Source: a virus. From it: DNA of 50,533 bases. The notes beneath the pieces are model-generated. The model saw nothing but the letters and a program-made list of their open reading frames with translations, made no database searches and was not told where the DNA came from. Position numbers and translations under genes: made by a program. The stretch spans positions 1-50,533 of the IMG/VR virus record IMGVR_UViG_3300037245_000477; one strand, 5' to 3'. Of this stretch, positions 1 through 8,182 are shown in pieces (positions within the stretch are counted from its first letter, which is position 1; every line of letters begins with the position of its first letter).

Positions 1-335
1 AATGGAACCGACCAAACCGAAATTTACGCCGATAATCCTCGACAGAACCAGACTTGAGCAGGCGGCGACTTGCCCTTTGCAGTGCTATTTGTCGATCATC
101 TGGGACGCACTGAAAGCCAAGGCAACCGATTATCAAGTCCACGACTGGGAACAGAAGATACTTGACGATGCTGACCCTGCGTTGATTGAAGCCATGAGCA
201 AGTGCGCAAAACAGTCAACTATGGGTAGGCTGGCAGAGTGCGGCATTGAGATACACGACCTGATTGACAAGGCACTGGAAGCCTGTAAGAATGACTTGCA
301 GATCGTACCTGCCTGGTTCGTGGATAACTTGCCGA
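1..335. repeat. Imperfect terminal repeat, left copy
   Basis: These bases recur at the right end of the window (50199-50533) without gaps but with 10 substitutions, at 127, 129, 130, 133, 134, 151, 160, 187, 213 and 227. Six are silent. The other four change three residues of the encoded nuclease (D43G, Q45E, Q71L). The layout fits a circular or circularly permuted genome assembled from two closely related variants. A real tandem duplication of the nuclease gene is the alternative. Confidence 0.95.
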
Positions 336-1126
336 GCATCAAGCCAAATATTTCTGCGATGGCAGTTCTGCACGCAAGGCACGTTGCTGATATGCTGGCA
401 GACTACCACGTTTCTATCATCGGCTCTGAGATACAGATTTCGATGATAATTATTCCTGAGACAGAAACTACGCCTGCGATCATCGGCACGACCAGACTGG
501 ACCTGCTTGGCTCAGGCATTGACAGCTTGCATGTTCACGACTGGAAGACTGGTTTTAAACGCAGGTCGAACACAGAAACCTTGACTTCGTTTCAGGCAAG
601 ATTTATCGCCGAACTGCTGTTTTCCCAGTCAGAGTACAAGGAGATAAACACAGTCCACTTTTGGTACATGGAAACCATGTGGGGTACACGATCATACGCC
701 AAGTTTGAGCGCAACGAGGAACACCCACGGCTGGTAGGGCTGACAACGGAAGTGTCGCTAATGGGACAGATCAAAGAAGCGGCGTTGGTGTTCCAGTCTG
801 GCTGTAAAGACGCTTGGCCCTTGCCTGATGCGTGCCTATGGTGCGATGTAATAAACTTCTGCGAATACGCCAGCATGGAAGCAAAGGAAATCGCAGACGA
901 CCCGAAAGCGTTTGTTGACAGTCTGGTTGTCCTGCAACAGTTGTGTGCCACACGCAAGAAGGCTCTGACAGTCTACTGTAAGGGGCATGGGCCTGTCAAG
1001 GGCAGTAAAGTTGAGTACACGCGAACGAAGCCGTCAAACAAGTTTACGGCTGGATTTGAGTCGTTAGAGAGGCCAAAAGGAAATGTCGAAATAGGTGTAG
1101 AATCTATCGACAGTCATTTTAACTAA
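2..1126 (+). CDS. Cas4/RecB-like PD-(D/E)XK exonuclease with predicted Fe-S cluster
   Basis: 374 aa. A central HDWKTGF (D/E-x-K core) followed by a SFQARF segment (QxxxY-like) matches the PD-(D/E)XK nuclease fold. Cysteines in ATCPLQC near residue 24 and the late CLWC-x5-C group could hold a 4Fe-4S cluster as in Cas4 and AddB. The likely role is 5'-end resection making single strands for the RecT-like protein, which is encoded directly upstream once the ends are joined (49156-50187). The ribosome binding site (GAAAGGAT) is visible only in the right-hand copy, before position 50200. The ATPase gene follows 29 bp downstream, so RecT, nuclease and ATPase form one recombination operon. Family assignment is firm; polarity is inferred. 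Confidence 0.82.
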   Translation: MEPTKPKFTPIILDRTRLEQAATCPLQCYLSIIWDALKAKATDYQVHDWEQKILDDADPALIEAMSKCAKQSTMGRLAECGIEIHDLIDKALEACKNDLQIVPAWFVDNLPSIKPNISAMAVLHARHVADMLADYHVSIIGSEIQISMIIIPETETTPAIIGTTRLDLLGSGIDSLHVHDWKTGFKRRSNTETLTSFQARFIAELLFSQSEYKEINTVHFWYMETMWGTRSYAKFERNEEHPRLVGLTTEVSLMGQIKEAALVFQSGCKDAWPLPDACLWCDVINFCEYASMEAKEIADDPKAFVDSLVVLQQLCATRKKALTVYCKGHGPVKGSKVEYTRTKPSNKFTAGFESLERPKGNVEIGVESIDSHFN

Positions 1127-1155
1127 AAGTAGTAACCCAAACTGAAAGGTAGCAA

Positions 1156-2451
1156 ATGAAGATCGTATCACTTAAAATGGAAAACTTCAAGCGTATTGAA
1201 GCGATAGAAATTACACCGTCGGGCAATACTGTCCTGATAACTGGCAAGAACGGCGCTGGCAAGTCGAGCATTATAGACGGAATAATTGCTGTCCTTTGCG
1301 GGAAGAAGTACATCCCTGAAAAGCCGATTCGTGACGGTGAAGATCACGCGGAAATCTCCATTACTACGGAGAACTGGATTATCAAGCGTACGTTTACTGA
1401 GGGCGGCGGTGGGTCTGTCACGATCACAGGAAAGAGCCAAGACGGTATGACTTCAACGGCGAACTCCCCGCAGAAGTTGCTCGACAAGATAAAAGGCTCA
1501 ATAGCCTTTGACCCCATGAAGTTTATTGCTATGGGCGACACGGAAGCTGGCAAGAAGGAACAGCGGTTGATGCTGATGAAGCTGGCTGGTCTGGACTTTG
1601 CTGACATTGACGCTGACATTGCTGGCGTGAAGCAGGTTCGTGCAGACGTTCGCAAGGACAAGGAACGGCTTGAGCATGAGGCTGACCGGATTGCTGTTGC
1701 GGACGATACGCCGGACGAAGAAGTTTCGGTTGTTGAGTTGGTTAAGCAGTTGCAAGAGATAGACGAACACAATAAGGCGATCATGGAAAAGTGCATTAGT
1801 CTTAATACCGAACGGGACGTGCTTCACGCTATGAGAAATGAAGCACAAAGCTCAGTCAACGCCATTGAAGAACTTAAGGCAGAACTAGCTATTGCGACGA
1901 AAAACTTGGAAGTAGGTAAAGCGGCTATTGTGACGAAACAGGAACGTATCGAAGCAGCCACCTCCGAACATGAAGGCATGGAATCGAAAGACCCCGCCCC
2001 TGTCCAGTTGACCATAGACGGCTCAGAGAAAACAAACGTAAACGTCCGGCTGAAAAAACAGAAAGCCGACCTAACCAAGCAGTCCGAAGCCAAGGCAGAC
2101 GAATGGCGAAAACTCGGCCAAGATGCGAAAGCCCTGGAACTGAAAAAGGCCAAACGCCTGTCAGAAGCGAAAATGCCGCTTGCAGGGCTGTCCGTGACAG
2201 ACGACTGCGTTATCATGGGGAAAATACCCCTGTCGCAAGTAAACGGCGCAGAACAGCTTCGTGTTGGCTTGGGGATTGCGATGGCAGAGAACCCCGAACT
2301 TCGGGTGATCCTGATGAACGGCAACGATCTGGACAGTGATAGCCTGAAAGTCATTGAAGAAATGACTGCCGAGAAGGACTTCCAAGTCTGGGTGGAGAGA
2401 ATTGAAGGCGAAGGCGGCATTGTTATCGAAGACGGCATGGTAAAGAAATAG
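1156..2451 (+). CDS. SMC/Rad50-like ATPase of the recombination operon
   Basis: 431 aa. Walker A is GKNGAGKS at residues 30-37 in an N-terminal RecF/Rad50-like fold (NFKRIEAIEI before it). Residues about 145-345 are charged and coiled-coil-like. An ABC signature variant (NGAEQLRVGL) lies near 363, followed by VILMNGNDLD where Walker B is expected. The usual Asp-Glu pair is missing there, as I recall for this phage ATPase group. The protein is much shorter than Rad50 or SbcC. It probably works with the upstream nuclease on DNA ends. The start is fixed by GAAAGG 8-13 nt upstream. Confidence 0.8.
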   Translation: MKIVSLKMENFKRIEAIEITPSGNTVLITGKNGAGKSSIIDGIIAVLCGKKYIPEKPIRDGEDHAEISITTENWIIKRTFTEGGGGSVTITGKSQDGMTSTANSPQKLLDKIKGSIAFDPMKFIAMGDTEAGKKEQRLMLMKLAGLDFADIDADIAGVKQVRADVRKDKERLEHEADRIAVADDTPDEEVSVVELVKQLQEIDEHNKAIMEKCISLNTERDVLHAMRNEAQSSVNAIEELKAELAIATKNLEVGKAAIVTKQERIEAATSEHEGMESKDPAPVQLTIDGSEKTNVNVRLKKQKADLTKQSEAKADEWRKLGQDAKALELKKAKRLSEAKMPLAGLSVTDDCVIMGKIPLSQVNGAEQLRVGLGIAMAENPELRVILMNGNDLDSDSLKVIEEMTAEKDFQVWVERIEGEGGIVIEDGMVKK

Positions 2452-2560
2452 AAACTTTCAGTCGACGCTGGAAACGCATTGGTGAGTTTTTTGCTTGTGG
2501 GAGCGTTGCAGTGGGATAGGCGGGTATCACGCCCAGTAGGGTTGACTGTAGGAAATAAGA

Positions 2561-2668
2561 ATGAAATACGACCACCTTGCAATGCTCTGTTTCGGCAAGT
2601 CGTACTGGGAACTGAACGACGACCAGCAGCTTGAAGTCAGAGACTTGTTTGACGAAAAAAATAGTTAG
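2561..2668 (+). CDS. Small hypothetical protein, 35 aa
   Basis: Short ORF beginning MKYDHLAMLC and ending DLFDEKNS, with an acidic C-terminal half. A Shine-Dalgarno-like TAGGAAAT stands upstream at usual spacing. It lies alone between the ATPase and the ParB-like gene, in a 378-bp gap that otherwise holds hairpins. No family recognised. Coding is supported only by the ribosome binding site and acidic protein-like composition. Confidence 0.45.
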   Translation: MKYDHLAMLCFGKSYWELNDDQQLEVRDLFDEKNS

Positions 2669-2682
2669 TACCTTTCTTAAAT

Positions 2683-2705
2683 CCCTCCCAGCCGGCGGTG
2701 GAGGG
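2683..2705 (+). terminator. GC-rich hairpin, possible terminator
   Basis: CCCTCC (2683-2688) pairs with GGAGGG (2700-2705) around an 11-nt loop containing the palindrome GCCGGC. No U-tract follows, only ACAATAAAAA. It could therefore be a weak terminator, an RNA-stability hairpin or a processing site after the 35-aa gene. Confidence 0.35.
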
Positions 2706-2726
2706 GACAATAAAAACACCGGCCTC

Positions 2727-2793
2727 ACTGTTCAGGTCTTCGCTCATGGTAACTAGGCGTTGCGTCTCATAACGTAATCCGGGCCTGAACAGT
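2727..2793 (+). ncRNA. tRNA-Met-like structured element lacking a T arm
   Basis: An outer stem pairs 2727-2736 (ACTGTTCAGG) with 2784-2793, extended by T2737-G2783 and C2738-G2782. Inside are a D-arm-like hairpin (CGCT 2741-2744 with GGCG 2756-2759, loop containing GG) and an anticodon-arm-like hairpin (TTGCG 2760-2764 with CGTAA 2773-2777). The second loop ends CTCATAA, the usual tRNA-Met(CAU) anticodon loop, plus one extra T. There is no T arm. It sits 37 nt before the ParB-like gene. It could be a degenerate tRNA, a T-armless tRNA or a leader RNA. Confidence 0.35.
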
Positions 2794-2829
2794 CTATATG
2801 ATAATTTAAACACAACTGAAAGGGAAGTA

Positions 2830-3681
2830 ATGTTAAAGCAAATAGCACTAGCAGATATTCGGATAGACGGGGGTACACAACAGCGGGTTGTGATCTGCGA
2901 CAATACAGTTATGCAGTATTCGTATGCAATGGGAAACTCGGATTTCCCGCCGATAGAGGCGACATTTGACGGCAAGGCGTATTGGTTGACGGATGGATTC
3001 CATAGGCTTCATGCCATGCGGAAACTCAAGAAGACTGTAATAGAAGTCGAAGTCACAACCGGAACAAAACGGGAAGCAATCTGGAAGTCACTGCAAGCAA
3101 ACCAGAAGCACGGACTCCGCAGGGCAATAGGTGATGTGAAAGCAATGCTGATCGAGACTGTTTTCCCCGACCCAGAATGGTCAAAGGTGACAGACGACGA
3201 ACTGGCGAAGTGGATTGGAACTACTGCGAACTACATCAGCAAAATACGCAAACAGACGGAACCAAAAGAGCAAACGCCGGAAGCATTTGAACACGGTGCT
3301 TACGATGAAAGCCCAGAAGAACCTGAACCAGAGAAGATCGCAGTAACAGACGAAGTTGGAAAGCCAGTACCGGAACACCTTGAAGCAGTTTTCAACAGAC
3401 GGCCTGAGATCAGGGAACTCATTAGAACTGTCAGCGATGTTTTCAAAACAGTCAAAGAAGCACAGGCCAAGAACGATCCGCTGTACTGCAACTGCAAAGT
3501 TGACCAGCTTAAAGCCGACCTTGCCAACTTCCGGCGAAACCTCCGCTTCACACTGCCGTATGCAGTCTGTTGCTATTGCGGTGGCGATGTAAATAACCAG
3601 GAATGTCAACTCTGCAACAGCACCGGATTCATTAACGAAATGACCTATGAAAACGGCGTTCCTGCTGAAATGAAAGGGTAA
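2830..3681 (+). CDS. ParB-like DNA-binding protein with zinc-finger tail
   Basis: 283 aa. The N-terminal ParB/Srx-type domain has the DGFHRL motif at 55-60. It is followed by a helical segment (about 95-140, GDVKAMLIET to NYISKIRKQ) resembling the ParB helix-turn-helix. An acidic linker follows, and four Cys (CYCGG...CQLC, about 248-265) look like a small zinc knuckle. Phages use such proteins as replication or regulatory DNA-binding factors; a partition role is unproven. Strong Shine-Dalgarno GAAAGGGA. The structured element at 2727-2793 lies in its 5' leader. Confidence 0.75.
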   Translation: MLKQIALADIRIDGGTQQRVVICDNTVMQYSYAMGNSDFPPIEATFDGKAYWLTDGFHRLHAMRKLKKTVIEVEVTTGTKREAIWKSLQANQKHGLRRAIGDVKAMLIETVFPDPEWSKVTDDELAKWIGTTANYISKIRKQTEPKEQTPEAFEHGAYDESPEEPEPEKIAVTDEVGKPVPEHLEAVFNRRPEIRELIRTVSDVFKTVKEAQAKNDPLYCNCKVDQLKADLANFRRNLRFTLPYAVCCYCGGDVNNQECQLCNSTGFINEMTYENGVPAEMKG

Positions 3682-3687
3682 ATTGCT

Positions 3688-3852
3688 ATGAAAGCTGAAA
3701 TGTATATGATTATATTCTCTGGAATTATGATAGCCTTTTCTGTTTGCTGCATCTTAGTATACGGCAGTTCAGGGATTCATTGGGTGGCACTTACTATTCA
3801 TCCAATCTTGATTGTGGTTAATATTGTGAGCATGAAACTTTTTAAGGACTAA
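3688..3852 (+). CDS. Small two-helix membrane protein, 54 aa
   Basis: Begins MKAEMYMIIF. Two hydrophobic segments (about residues 6-26 and 31-47) are split by YGSSG, with a short KLFKD tail. Shine-Dalgarno AAAGGG lies 10 nt upstream, overlapping the end of the ParB-like gene. Size and two-helix layout are compatible with a small holin-like or antiholin-like protein. However, it sits among replication genes rather than lysis genes, so no function is assigned. Confidence 0.6.
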   Translation: MKAEMYMIIFSGIMIAFSVCCILVYGSSGIHWVALTIHPILIVVNIVSMKLFKD

Positions 3853-3856
3853 ACCA

Positions 3857-4303
3857 ATGAGAAAACGACGAAACCGAGTTACCGCACAGCTGGTAATAGC
3901 ACCAAACGACATATTGACAAAGGTCTGTGAGCCTGTTGCAGACGGCGAGGATGTATCTGCCATCATCAGGGACATGATGCACATTCTTATAAACAGCAAG
4001 ACTGGCGTGGGGCTGGCAGCGCCGCAGGCAGGGTACTTGAAACGGATTATTGTTTTCAAGGATAGGGGAGGATTCAGGGTGTTTGTCAATCCGGTAATTG
4101 AAACTAGGTCATTCAAGTCATTACTTAAAAGGGAATATTGCCTTTCGTACCCCGGAGAATCAGCTAAGATAGTGAGAGCATTGGAAGTAAACGTATCTAG
4201 CATGAACTACGCTGGGGATTTGTATTACGGTGGAAAGCGAGCCAGAATAATCCAGCACGAAATAGACCACCTCGACGGTAAATGCAAAGTGGGGGCAGTC
4301 TGA
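3857..4303 (+). CDS. def: Peptide deformylase
   Basis: 148 aa with all three deformylase motifs: GVGLAAPQ (50-57, Gln57), EYCLS (93-97, metal ligand Cys95) and QHEIDHLDG (133-141, ligands His134 and His138, catalytic Glu135). It removes the N-formyl group from nascent proteins in the host cytoplasm. The C-terminal helix of bacterial enzymes is absent, as in other viral deformylases. Motif 2 has Tyr where Gly is usual (EGCLS). AAGGA precedes the start. The stop overlaps the helicase start as TGATG, so the two are translationally coupled. Confidence 0.92.
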   Translation: MRKRRNRVTAQLVIAPNDILTKVCEPVADGEDVSAIIRDMMHILINSKTGVGLAAPQAGYLKRIIVFKDRGGFRVFVNPVIETRSFKSLLKREYCLSYPGESAKIVRALEVNVSSMNYAGDLYYGGKRARIIQHEIDHLDGKCKVGAV

Positions 4304-5988
4304 TGGGAATGAGGCCGTACCAAGTAGAAGCTTATGACGAAACAATCAAATCGTTTGAAGAAGTAAAATCAGTTTTATGCGTCATGGCGACCGGATTAGG
4401 CAAGACCTATTACGGGGCAAACGTGGTCGATTATTACATTAAAAAGGGTCGCGTACTATGGCTTGCTCACCGCGAAGAACTGATAAGGCAGGCAGGTACA
4501 GCAATCGAAGACATAACAGGGGTCATGCCGGACGTTGAAATGGGCGATGAATGGGCTACTGGCGGGTGGCATAAATCGAAAGTTATCGTTTCTTCTATCC
4601 AGACGCAAACAGCAGGGCGTGAGGGTGGCAGGATGACGCGGTTTGACCCGAAAGATTTTTCGCTTGTTGTAGTTGACGAGTGCCATCACGCCATATCGGA
4701 TTCATACGGGAAAGTAATAGATTGGTACACTGCGAACCCAGATTTAAAGATTCTTGGCTTGACTGCGACCCCTGACAGGCATGACGGCAAAGCAATGGGT
4801 AAGCGTTTTGAAAAAGTAGCCTACGCCTACGACATCAAAGACGGAATTGACGATGGCTGGCTTGTGCCAATCGAGCAGAGTTCGGTATTTGTGGACGGGT
4901 TGGACTATTCGGCTATCAAGTCACAGATGGGCGACCTGAACGGCAAGGAACTGGCAAAGGTTTTAGAGTTTGAAGAAAACCTGCACGCCATTGCAGACCC
5001 GACAGTAAAGATGACCGGCGACAGAAAGACGTTGATGTTTGCCGCTTCGGTGGTACAGGCTGAACGGTTGACGGAAATCCTGAACAGGCACAAGCCTGAC
5101 AGTGCAAGATTCGTTTGTGGTTCAACGCCGAAAGAGACGCGCAGAGGGATGTTTGCTGATTACGCAGTAAACAAATTCCAGTACCTTGTAAATGTTGGAG
5201 TGGCGACAGAAGGTTTTGACGATCCTGGAATCCAGTGTGTTGTTCTGGCGAGGCCGACAAAGAGCAGGCCGCTGTTTACGCAGATGGTTGGCAGAGGCAC
5301 AAGACCTTTGCCGGGAATAGTTGACCTGTACGAAGACGCTGACAAACGCAGAGAGGGCATACTGCGAAGTAAGAAGCCGACTGTTGAGGTCATCGACTTC
5401 GTAGGCAATGCAGGCCGTCACAAGCTGATTACGACCGCTGACATACTCGGTGGTGACTATACGGACGAAGTGGTTGAGTTGGCTGCTAAGAACGCCGCTG
5501 AAAACTCGGCTGCATCGGGCAAACCTGCTGATGTTGCGTCTGAATTGCAACAGGCTATGCACGAATTTGCACGAAACCAAGCGATGCGGGAAGAAGCTGT
5601 TTTCCGTGACCGCATTTTGCTTCGGACGACTTTCAGCAAGGCCAAGATAAACCCGTTTGACGTTCTGGACATAAACCCGATCAGGGAACAGTCATGGAAC
5701 AAAGAAAAACCGCCGACGCAGAAACAGCTTGAGTACCTCAAGCATAAAGGCGTTGACTTTAACGGGATGGGCTATACACACGCCAAGCAGACTATAAAAG
5801 AGCTTCGGGAACGCCAGAAACAGGGCAAGGCGACGTACAAGCAGGCACGATGTCTGCGCAAGGCAGGTATCGACTCGTCAACCATAACATTTAAAGATGC
5901 TGGCGATATGATAACCAAGCTGGCTGCAAACCATTGGCGTTGCCCGACCGAGTGGAAATCTATGGACTTCTTTATTGGAAAGAAATAA
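4303..5988 (+). CDS. SF2 DEAD/DEAH-type helicase
   Basis: 561 aa from the ATG at 4303, chosen because of the TGATG overlap with the deformylase stop and GGGGG upstream. An in-frame ATG at 4282 would add 7 residues. Motif I is ATGLGKT (29-35), motif II DECH (125-128), motif III TATP (154-157), and motifs V/VI GVATEGFDDP and QMVGRGTR. The layout matches the UvsW/RecG-like/ResIII group used by phages for replication-fork or recombination unwinding. The roughly 200-residue C-terminal part is helical and Lys-rich. Part of the replication operon. Confidence 0.88.
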   Translation: MGMRPYQVEAYDETIKSFEEVKSVLCVMATGLGKTYYGANVVDYYIKKGRVLWLAHREELIRQAGTAIEDITGVMPDVEMGDEWATGGWHKSKVIVSSIQTQTAGREGGRMTRFDPKDFSLVVVDECHHAISDSYGKVIDWYTANPDLKILGLTATPDRHDGKAMGKRFEKVAYAYDIKDGIDDGWLVPIEQSSVFVDGLDYSAIKSQMGDLNGKELAKVLEFEENLHAIADPTVKMTGDRKTLMFAASVVQAERLTEILNRHKPDSARFVCGSTPKETRRGMFADYAVNKFQYLVNVGVATEGFDDPGIQCVVLARPTKSRPLFTQMVGRGTRPLPGIVDLYEDADKRREGILRSKKPTVEVIDFVGNAGRHKLITTADILGGDYTDEVVELAAKNAAENSAASGKPADVASELQQAMHEFARNQAMREEAVFRDRILLRTTFSKAKINPFDVLDINPIREQSWNKEKPPTQKQLEYLKHKGVDFNGMGYTHAKQTIKELRERQKQGKATYKQARCLRKAGIDSSTITFKDAGDMITKLAANHWRCPTEWKSMDFFIGKK

Positions 5989-5997
5989 ATATTTATC

Positions 5998-6028
5998 TTG
6001 ACTTTTAACCGAAAAGGACGATTATAGT
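5998..6028 (+). promoter_or_regulatory. Sigma70-like promoter of endonuclease cassette C
   Basis: TTGACT (5998-6003) and TATAGT (6023-6028) are separated by 19 nt, or 18 nt if TTATAG is used. The predicted start near 6034 coincides with the first base of the stem that begins at 6034. The same arrangement is seen at the other two endonuclease genes. The spacer is longer than ideal. Confidence 0.5.
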
Positions 6029-6033
6029 GATAT

Positions 6034-6123
6034 GCGAAGCAGTAAAAACCAATATACCAAAGCCAGACAGGGTGCATTCCGGCAATTCCGCCGTACTGCT
6101 TCGCAGCCCTGCTCTGGCTTTTT
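6034..6123 (+). promoter_or_regulatory. Pseudoknotted leader RNA with intrinsic terminator
   Basis: Four strands interleave. Strand a (6034-6044, GCGAAGCAGTA) pairs perfectly with a' (6094-6104). Strand b (6059-6066 and 6068-6072) pairs with b' (6114-6121 and 6107-6111). A small hairpin CGGC-aattcc-GCCG (6080-6093) sits directly 5' of a'. Order a-b-a'-b' is an H-type pseudoknot. b/b' ends in a T-tract (6119-6123), so it also reads as an intrinsic terminator, with a/a' as a competing or stacking helix. This suggests attenuation ahead of the endonuclease gene. No known riboswitch recognised. Confidence 0.65.
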
Positions 6124-6140
6124 CTATTGGAGATAGACAA

Positions 6141-6767
6141 ATGGCAACAGACCCCATGATAGGCAAGAAGTATCACAGATTGACGGTAATTGAGTTCGCA
6201 GGACGCTCTAAGCACAGAGCAATGTTGTATAAATGCGAATGTGAATGCGGAGAAATGTCAATTGCTCAACGCCCTCATCTAAAAAACGGACATACGAAAA
6301 GTTGTGGGTGCTTAAGCCGTGAAGGAGGACGTAAGGTTCACGGACACTCCGTAGCAGGGAAAATTACTAGGACATATTCTACATGGTTAAATATGAATGG
6401 CCGTTGCAACAACCCTAAAGCAAGAGGTTACAGCAGGTACGGAGGTAGAGGCATTACTATCTGCGAAAGATGGAAAAAATTCGAGAACTTTTTGGCTGAC
6501 ATGGGAGAACGGCCAGATAGTATGACTATCGACAGAATCAAAGGAGATAAGGGTTATTTGCCTGAAAATTGTAAATGGTCAACTAAAAAAGAACAGAACC
6601 GAAATATGAGCACAAATAAATTGCTCCTCTTTAAAGGTAAAACAAAATGCCTAGCTGAATGGTCAGAGATCATGGGCGTCAACGTGTCAACGCTTCGTGA
6701 ACGCATAAAAAGAGGTTGGTCTGTAGAAAAAGCACTGACAAAAAAAACTAAAAAGGCTTACATATGA
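6141..6767 (+). CDS. Homing-type endonuclease or DNA-binding protein with C-terminal helix-turn-helix
   Basis: 208 aa from the ATG at 6141, with GGAGA upstream; a GTG at 6027 in the same frame would run through the structured leader and is disfavoured. An N-terminal Cys cluster (CECECGE, about 32-37; SCGC, about 54-57) looks metal-binding. Then come YGGRGITICERW (about 100-111), TIDRI and NCKWS, a set typical of free-standing phage HNH/homing-associated proteins. The C-terminal CLAEWSEIMGV...WSVEKAL resembles a NUMOD-type helix-turn-helix. It has its own promoter and leader. Its stop overlaps the primase start (ATGA), as expected for a mobile gene fitted into an operon. Catalysis is inferred. 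Confidence 0.65.
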   Translation: MATDPMIGKKYHRLTVIEFAGRSKHRAMLYKCECECGEMSIAQRPHLKNGHTKSCGCLSREGGRKVHGHSVAGKITRTYSTWLNMNGRCNNPKARGYSRYGGRGITICERWKKFENFLADMGERPDSMTIDRIKGDKGYLPENCKWSTKKEQNRNMSTNKLLLFKGKTKCLAEWSEIMGVNVSTLRERIKRGWSVEKALTKKTKKAYI

Positions 6768-7615
6768 GAAATGGATGGGAGCGAGTAAAAAAATCGAATC
6801 TTTGTCCTGTCTGTAATTCAGGAGATTGGTGTTTAGTGCAATCGGACGGAACGGCTGCGATTTGTGCTAGGATTAGTGAAGGATCAATTAAGCAAGTAGG
6901 TGACTCTGGCGCAGGCTGGTTGCATAAGCTGACGGCAGACCCAAGCAGGCAAAGGCCAAAACTACCGCCGAAGAAGTTTGTGCCGGAGCGAATACCAAAC
7001 TGGTTTCGGCTGGTGAGCCAATGCCAGCAAAACTTGCCAGACCTGTCAGAACTGTCGCAGGAGCTTGGGCTGTCGATGGAGTCGCTTGCTCGTTTGCAAG
7101 TAGGGTTCTTTCGGAAATGTTACACGTTCCCTATTAGGGATGGAAACAACAGCTTCGTTGGTATCAGGATGCGTCCGAAGCGGGGCAAGAAATTCAGCAT
7201 TACAGGGACAAAGAACGCCCTTTACTGGCCTTTGGGAGTTTTTGCTGAAAGCAATAATATCCTATTCCTGCCAGAAGGGGCAACTGACACGGCTGCTATG
7301 CTAGACCTCGGATTTGATGCGATAGGCAGGCCAAATAACAGGGCTGGAAGTCAATACGTCAAAGACATAATAAAAGGTTATGATCGAGCAGTGGTGATTG
7401 TTTCAGACAAGGACGAAGCGAAGTTCAAGCCGGACGGAACAGCCTACTATCCGGGACAAGATGGCGCGGTGGCATTCGCTCAGGACATCAAGGAAGACGC
7501 AAGGCACGTTAGAGTAATTAAACCGCCACAGGCTAAGGACATGCGAAAATGGCTACAGGCCGGAGCGACAGCGGCGATGGTGATGACACTTGTTGATAAT
7601 GCTAGATTTATTTAA
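6764..7615 (+). CDS. DNA primase-like protein (zinc finger plus TOPRIM)
   Basis: 283 aa. An N-terminal zinc-finger-like set (C14, C17, C23, C34) is followed by a TOPRIM core: LFLPEGATDTAAML with Glu171, then VIVSDKDE with D215-x-D217. This is the layout of short phage primases that make RNA primers for lagging-strand synthesis. No helicase domain is fused; the SF2 helicase upstream is separate. It starts by ATGA overlap with the homing-type gene. Probably the replication primase of this phage. Confidence 0.8.
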   Translation: MRNGWERVKKSNLCPVCNSGDWCLVQSDGTAAICARISEGSIKQVGDSGAGWLHKLTADPSRQRPKLPPKKFVPERIPNWFRLVSQCQQNLPDLSELSQELGLSMESLARLQVGFFRKCYTFPIRDGNNSFVGIRMRPKRGKKFSITGTKNALYWPLGVFAESNNILFLPEGATDTAAMLDLGFDAIGRPNNRAGSQYVKDIIKGYDRAVVIVSDKDEAKFKPDGTAYYPGQDGAVAFAQDIKEDARHVRVIKPPQAKDMRKWLQAGATAAMVMTLVDNARFI

Positions 7616-7627
7616 AGGATTGAAATT

Positions 7628-8182
7628 ATGAAGTTTAAAGCGAAGGATTTAACGAGTTACGGAATTAAAAAGCCAATAACAATGTCGAGAGCGTGGGCAA
7701 TGCCCAGCAAGGACACGTTTAGTATTAAGCCGATACACGAATTAGTTATGCGGCTTCGAGATCAATCAACGGTTTCAGTTGACCCTTTCTCGAACGGAAA
7801 GTATTACGCTCAACACACCAACGACCTTGACCTTAGTAAAAAAGCGTCCCGACATTTAGACGCTGTTGATTTTTTACGAGAACAACCCGACGGTTTCTGT
7901 GACTTGATGCTATTCGACCCACCTTATTCGCCTCGGCAAGTCTCGGAGTGCTACAAGAAGTTGGGTAAGACAGTGAATATGCAAACAACTCAGTCATCGT
8001 ACTGGACTAAGCTAAAGAAAGAGATTGCCCGTATCGTAAAGCCTGGTGGTAAAGTCCTTACTTGTGGGTGGAATAGCGGCGGCATTGGGAAAACACTCGG
8101 CTTCGAGATCGAAGAAATACTGCTCGTAGCACATGGCGGATGGCACAATGACACAATATGCACCGTGGAAAGGAAACTATGA
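7628..8182 (+). CDS. DNA N6-adenine (or N4-cytosine) methyltransferase, phage type
   Basis: 184 aa. Catalytic motif DPPY is at 97-100 (LMLFDPPYSPRQVSECYK), followed by KKEIARIVKPGGKVLTCGW, a typical post-motif strand, and a short C-terminal sheet. The compact form matches solitary phage DNA methylases that protect DNA or mark it. Shine-Dalgarno AAAGGA. The next gene starts inside its stop (ATGA). The SAM-binding FxGxG motif is not clear, suggesting a permuted or reduced fold. Target sequence unknown. Confidence 0.75.
   Translation: MKFKAKDLTSYGIKKPITMSRAWAMPSKDTFSIKPIHELVMRLRDQSTVSVDPFSNGKYYAQHTNDLDLSKKASRHLDAVDFLREQPDGFCDLMLFDPPYSPRQVSECYKKLGKTVNMQTTQSSYWTKLKKEIARIVKPGGKVLTCGWNSGGIGKTLGFEIEEILLVAHGGWHNDTICTVERKL

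Noticed and set aside
6027-6140. Upstream GTG start for the homing-type gene (38 more residues)
   Set aside because: The extension would lie wholly within the pseudoknot/terminator leader. The ATG at 6141 has GGAGA at good spacing and starts a typical family N-terminus.
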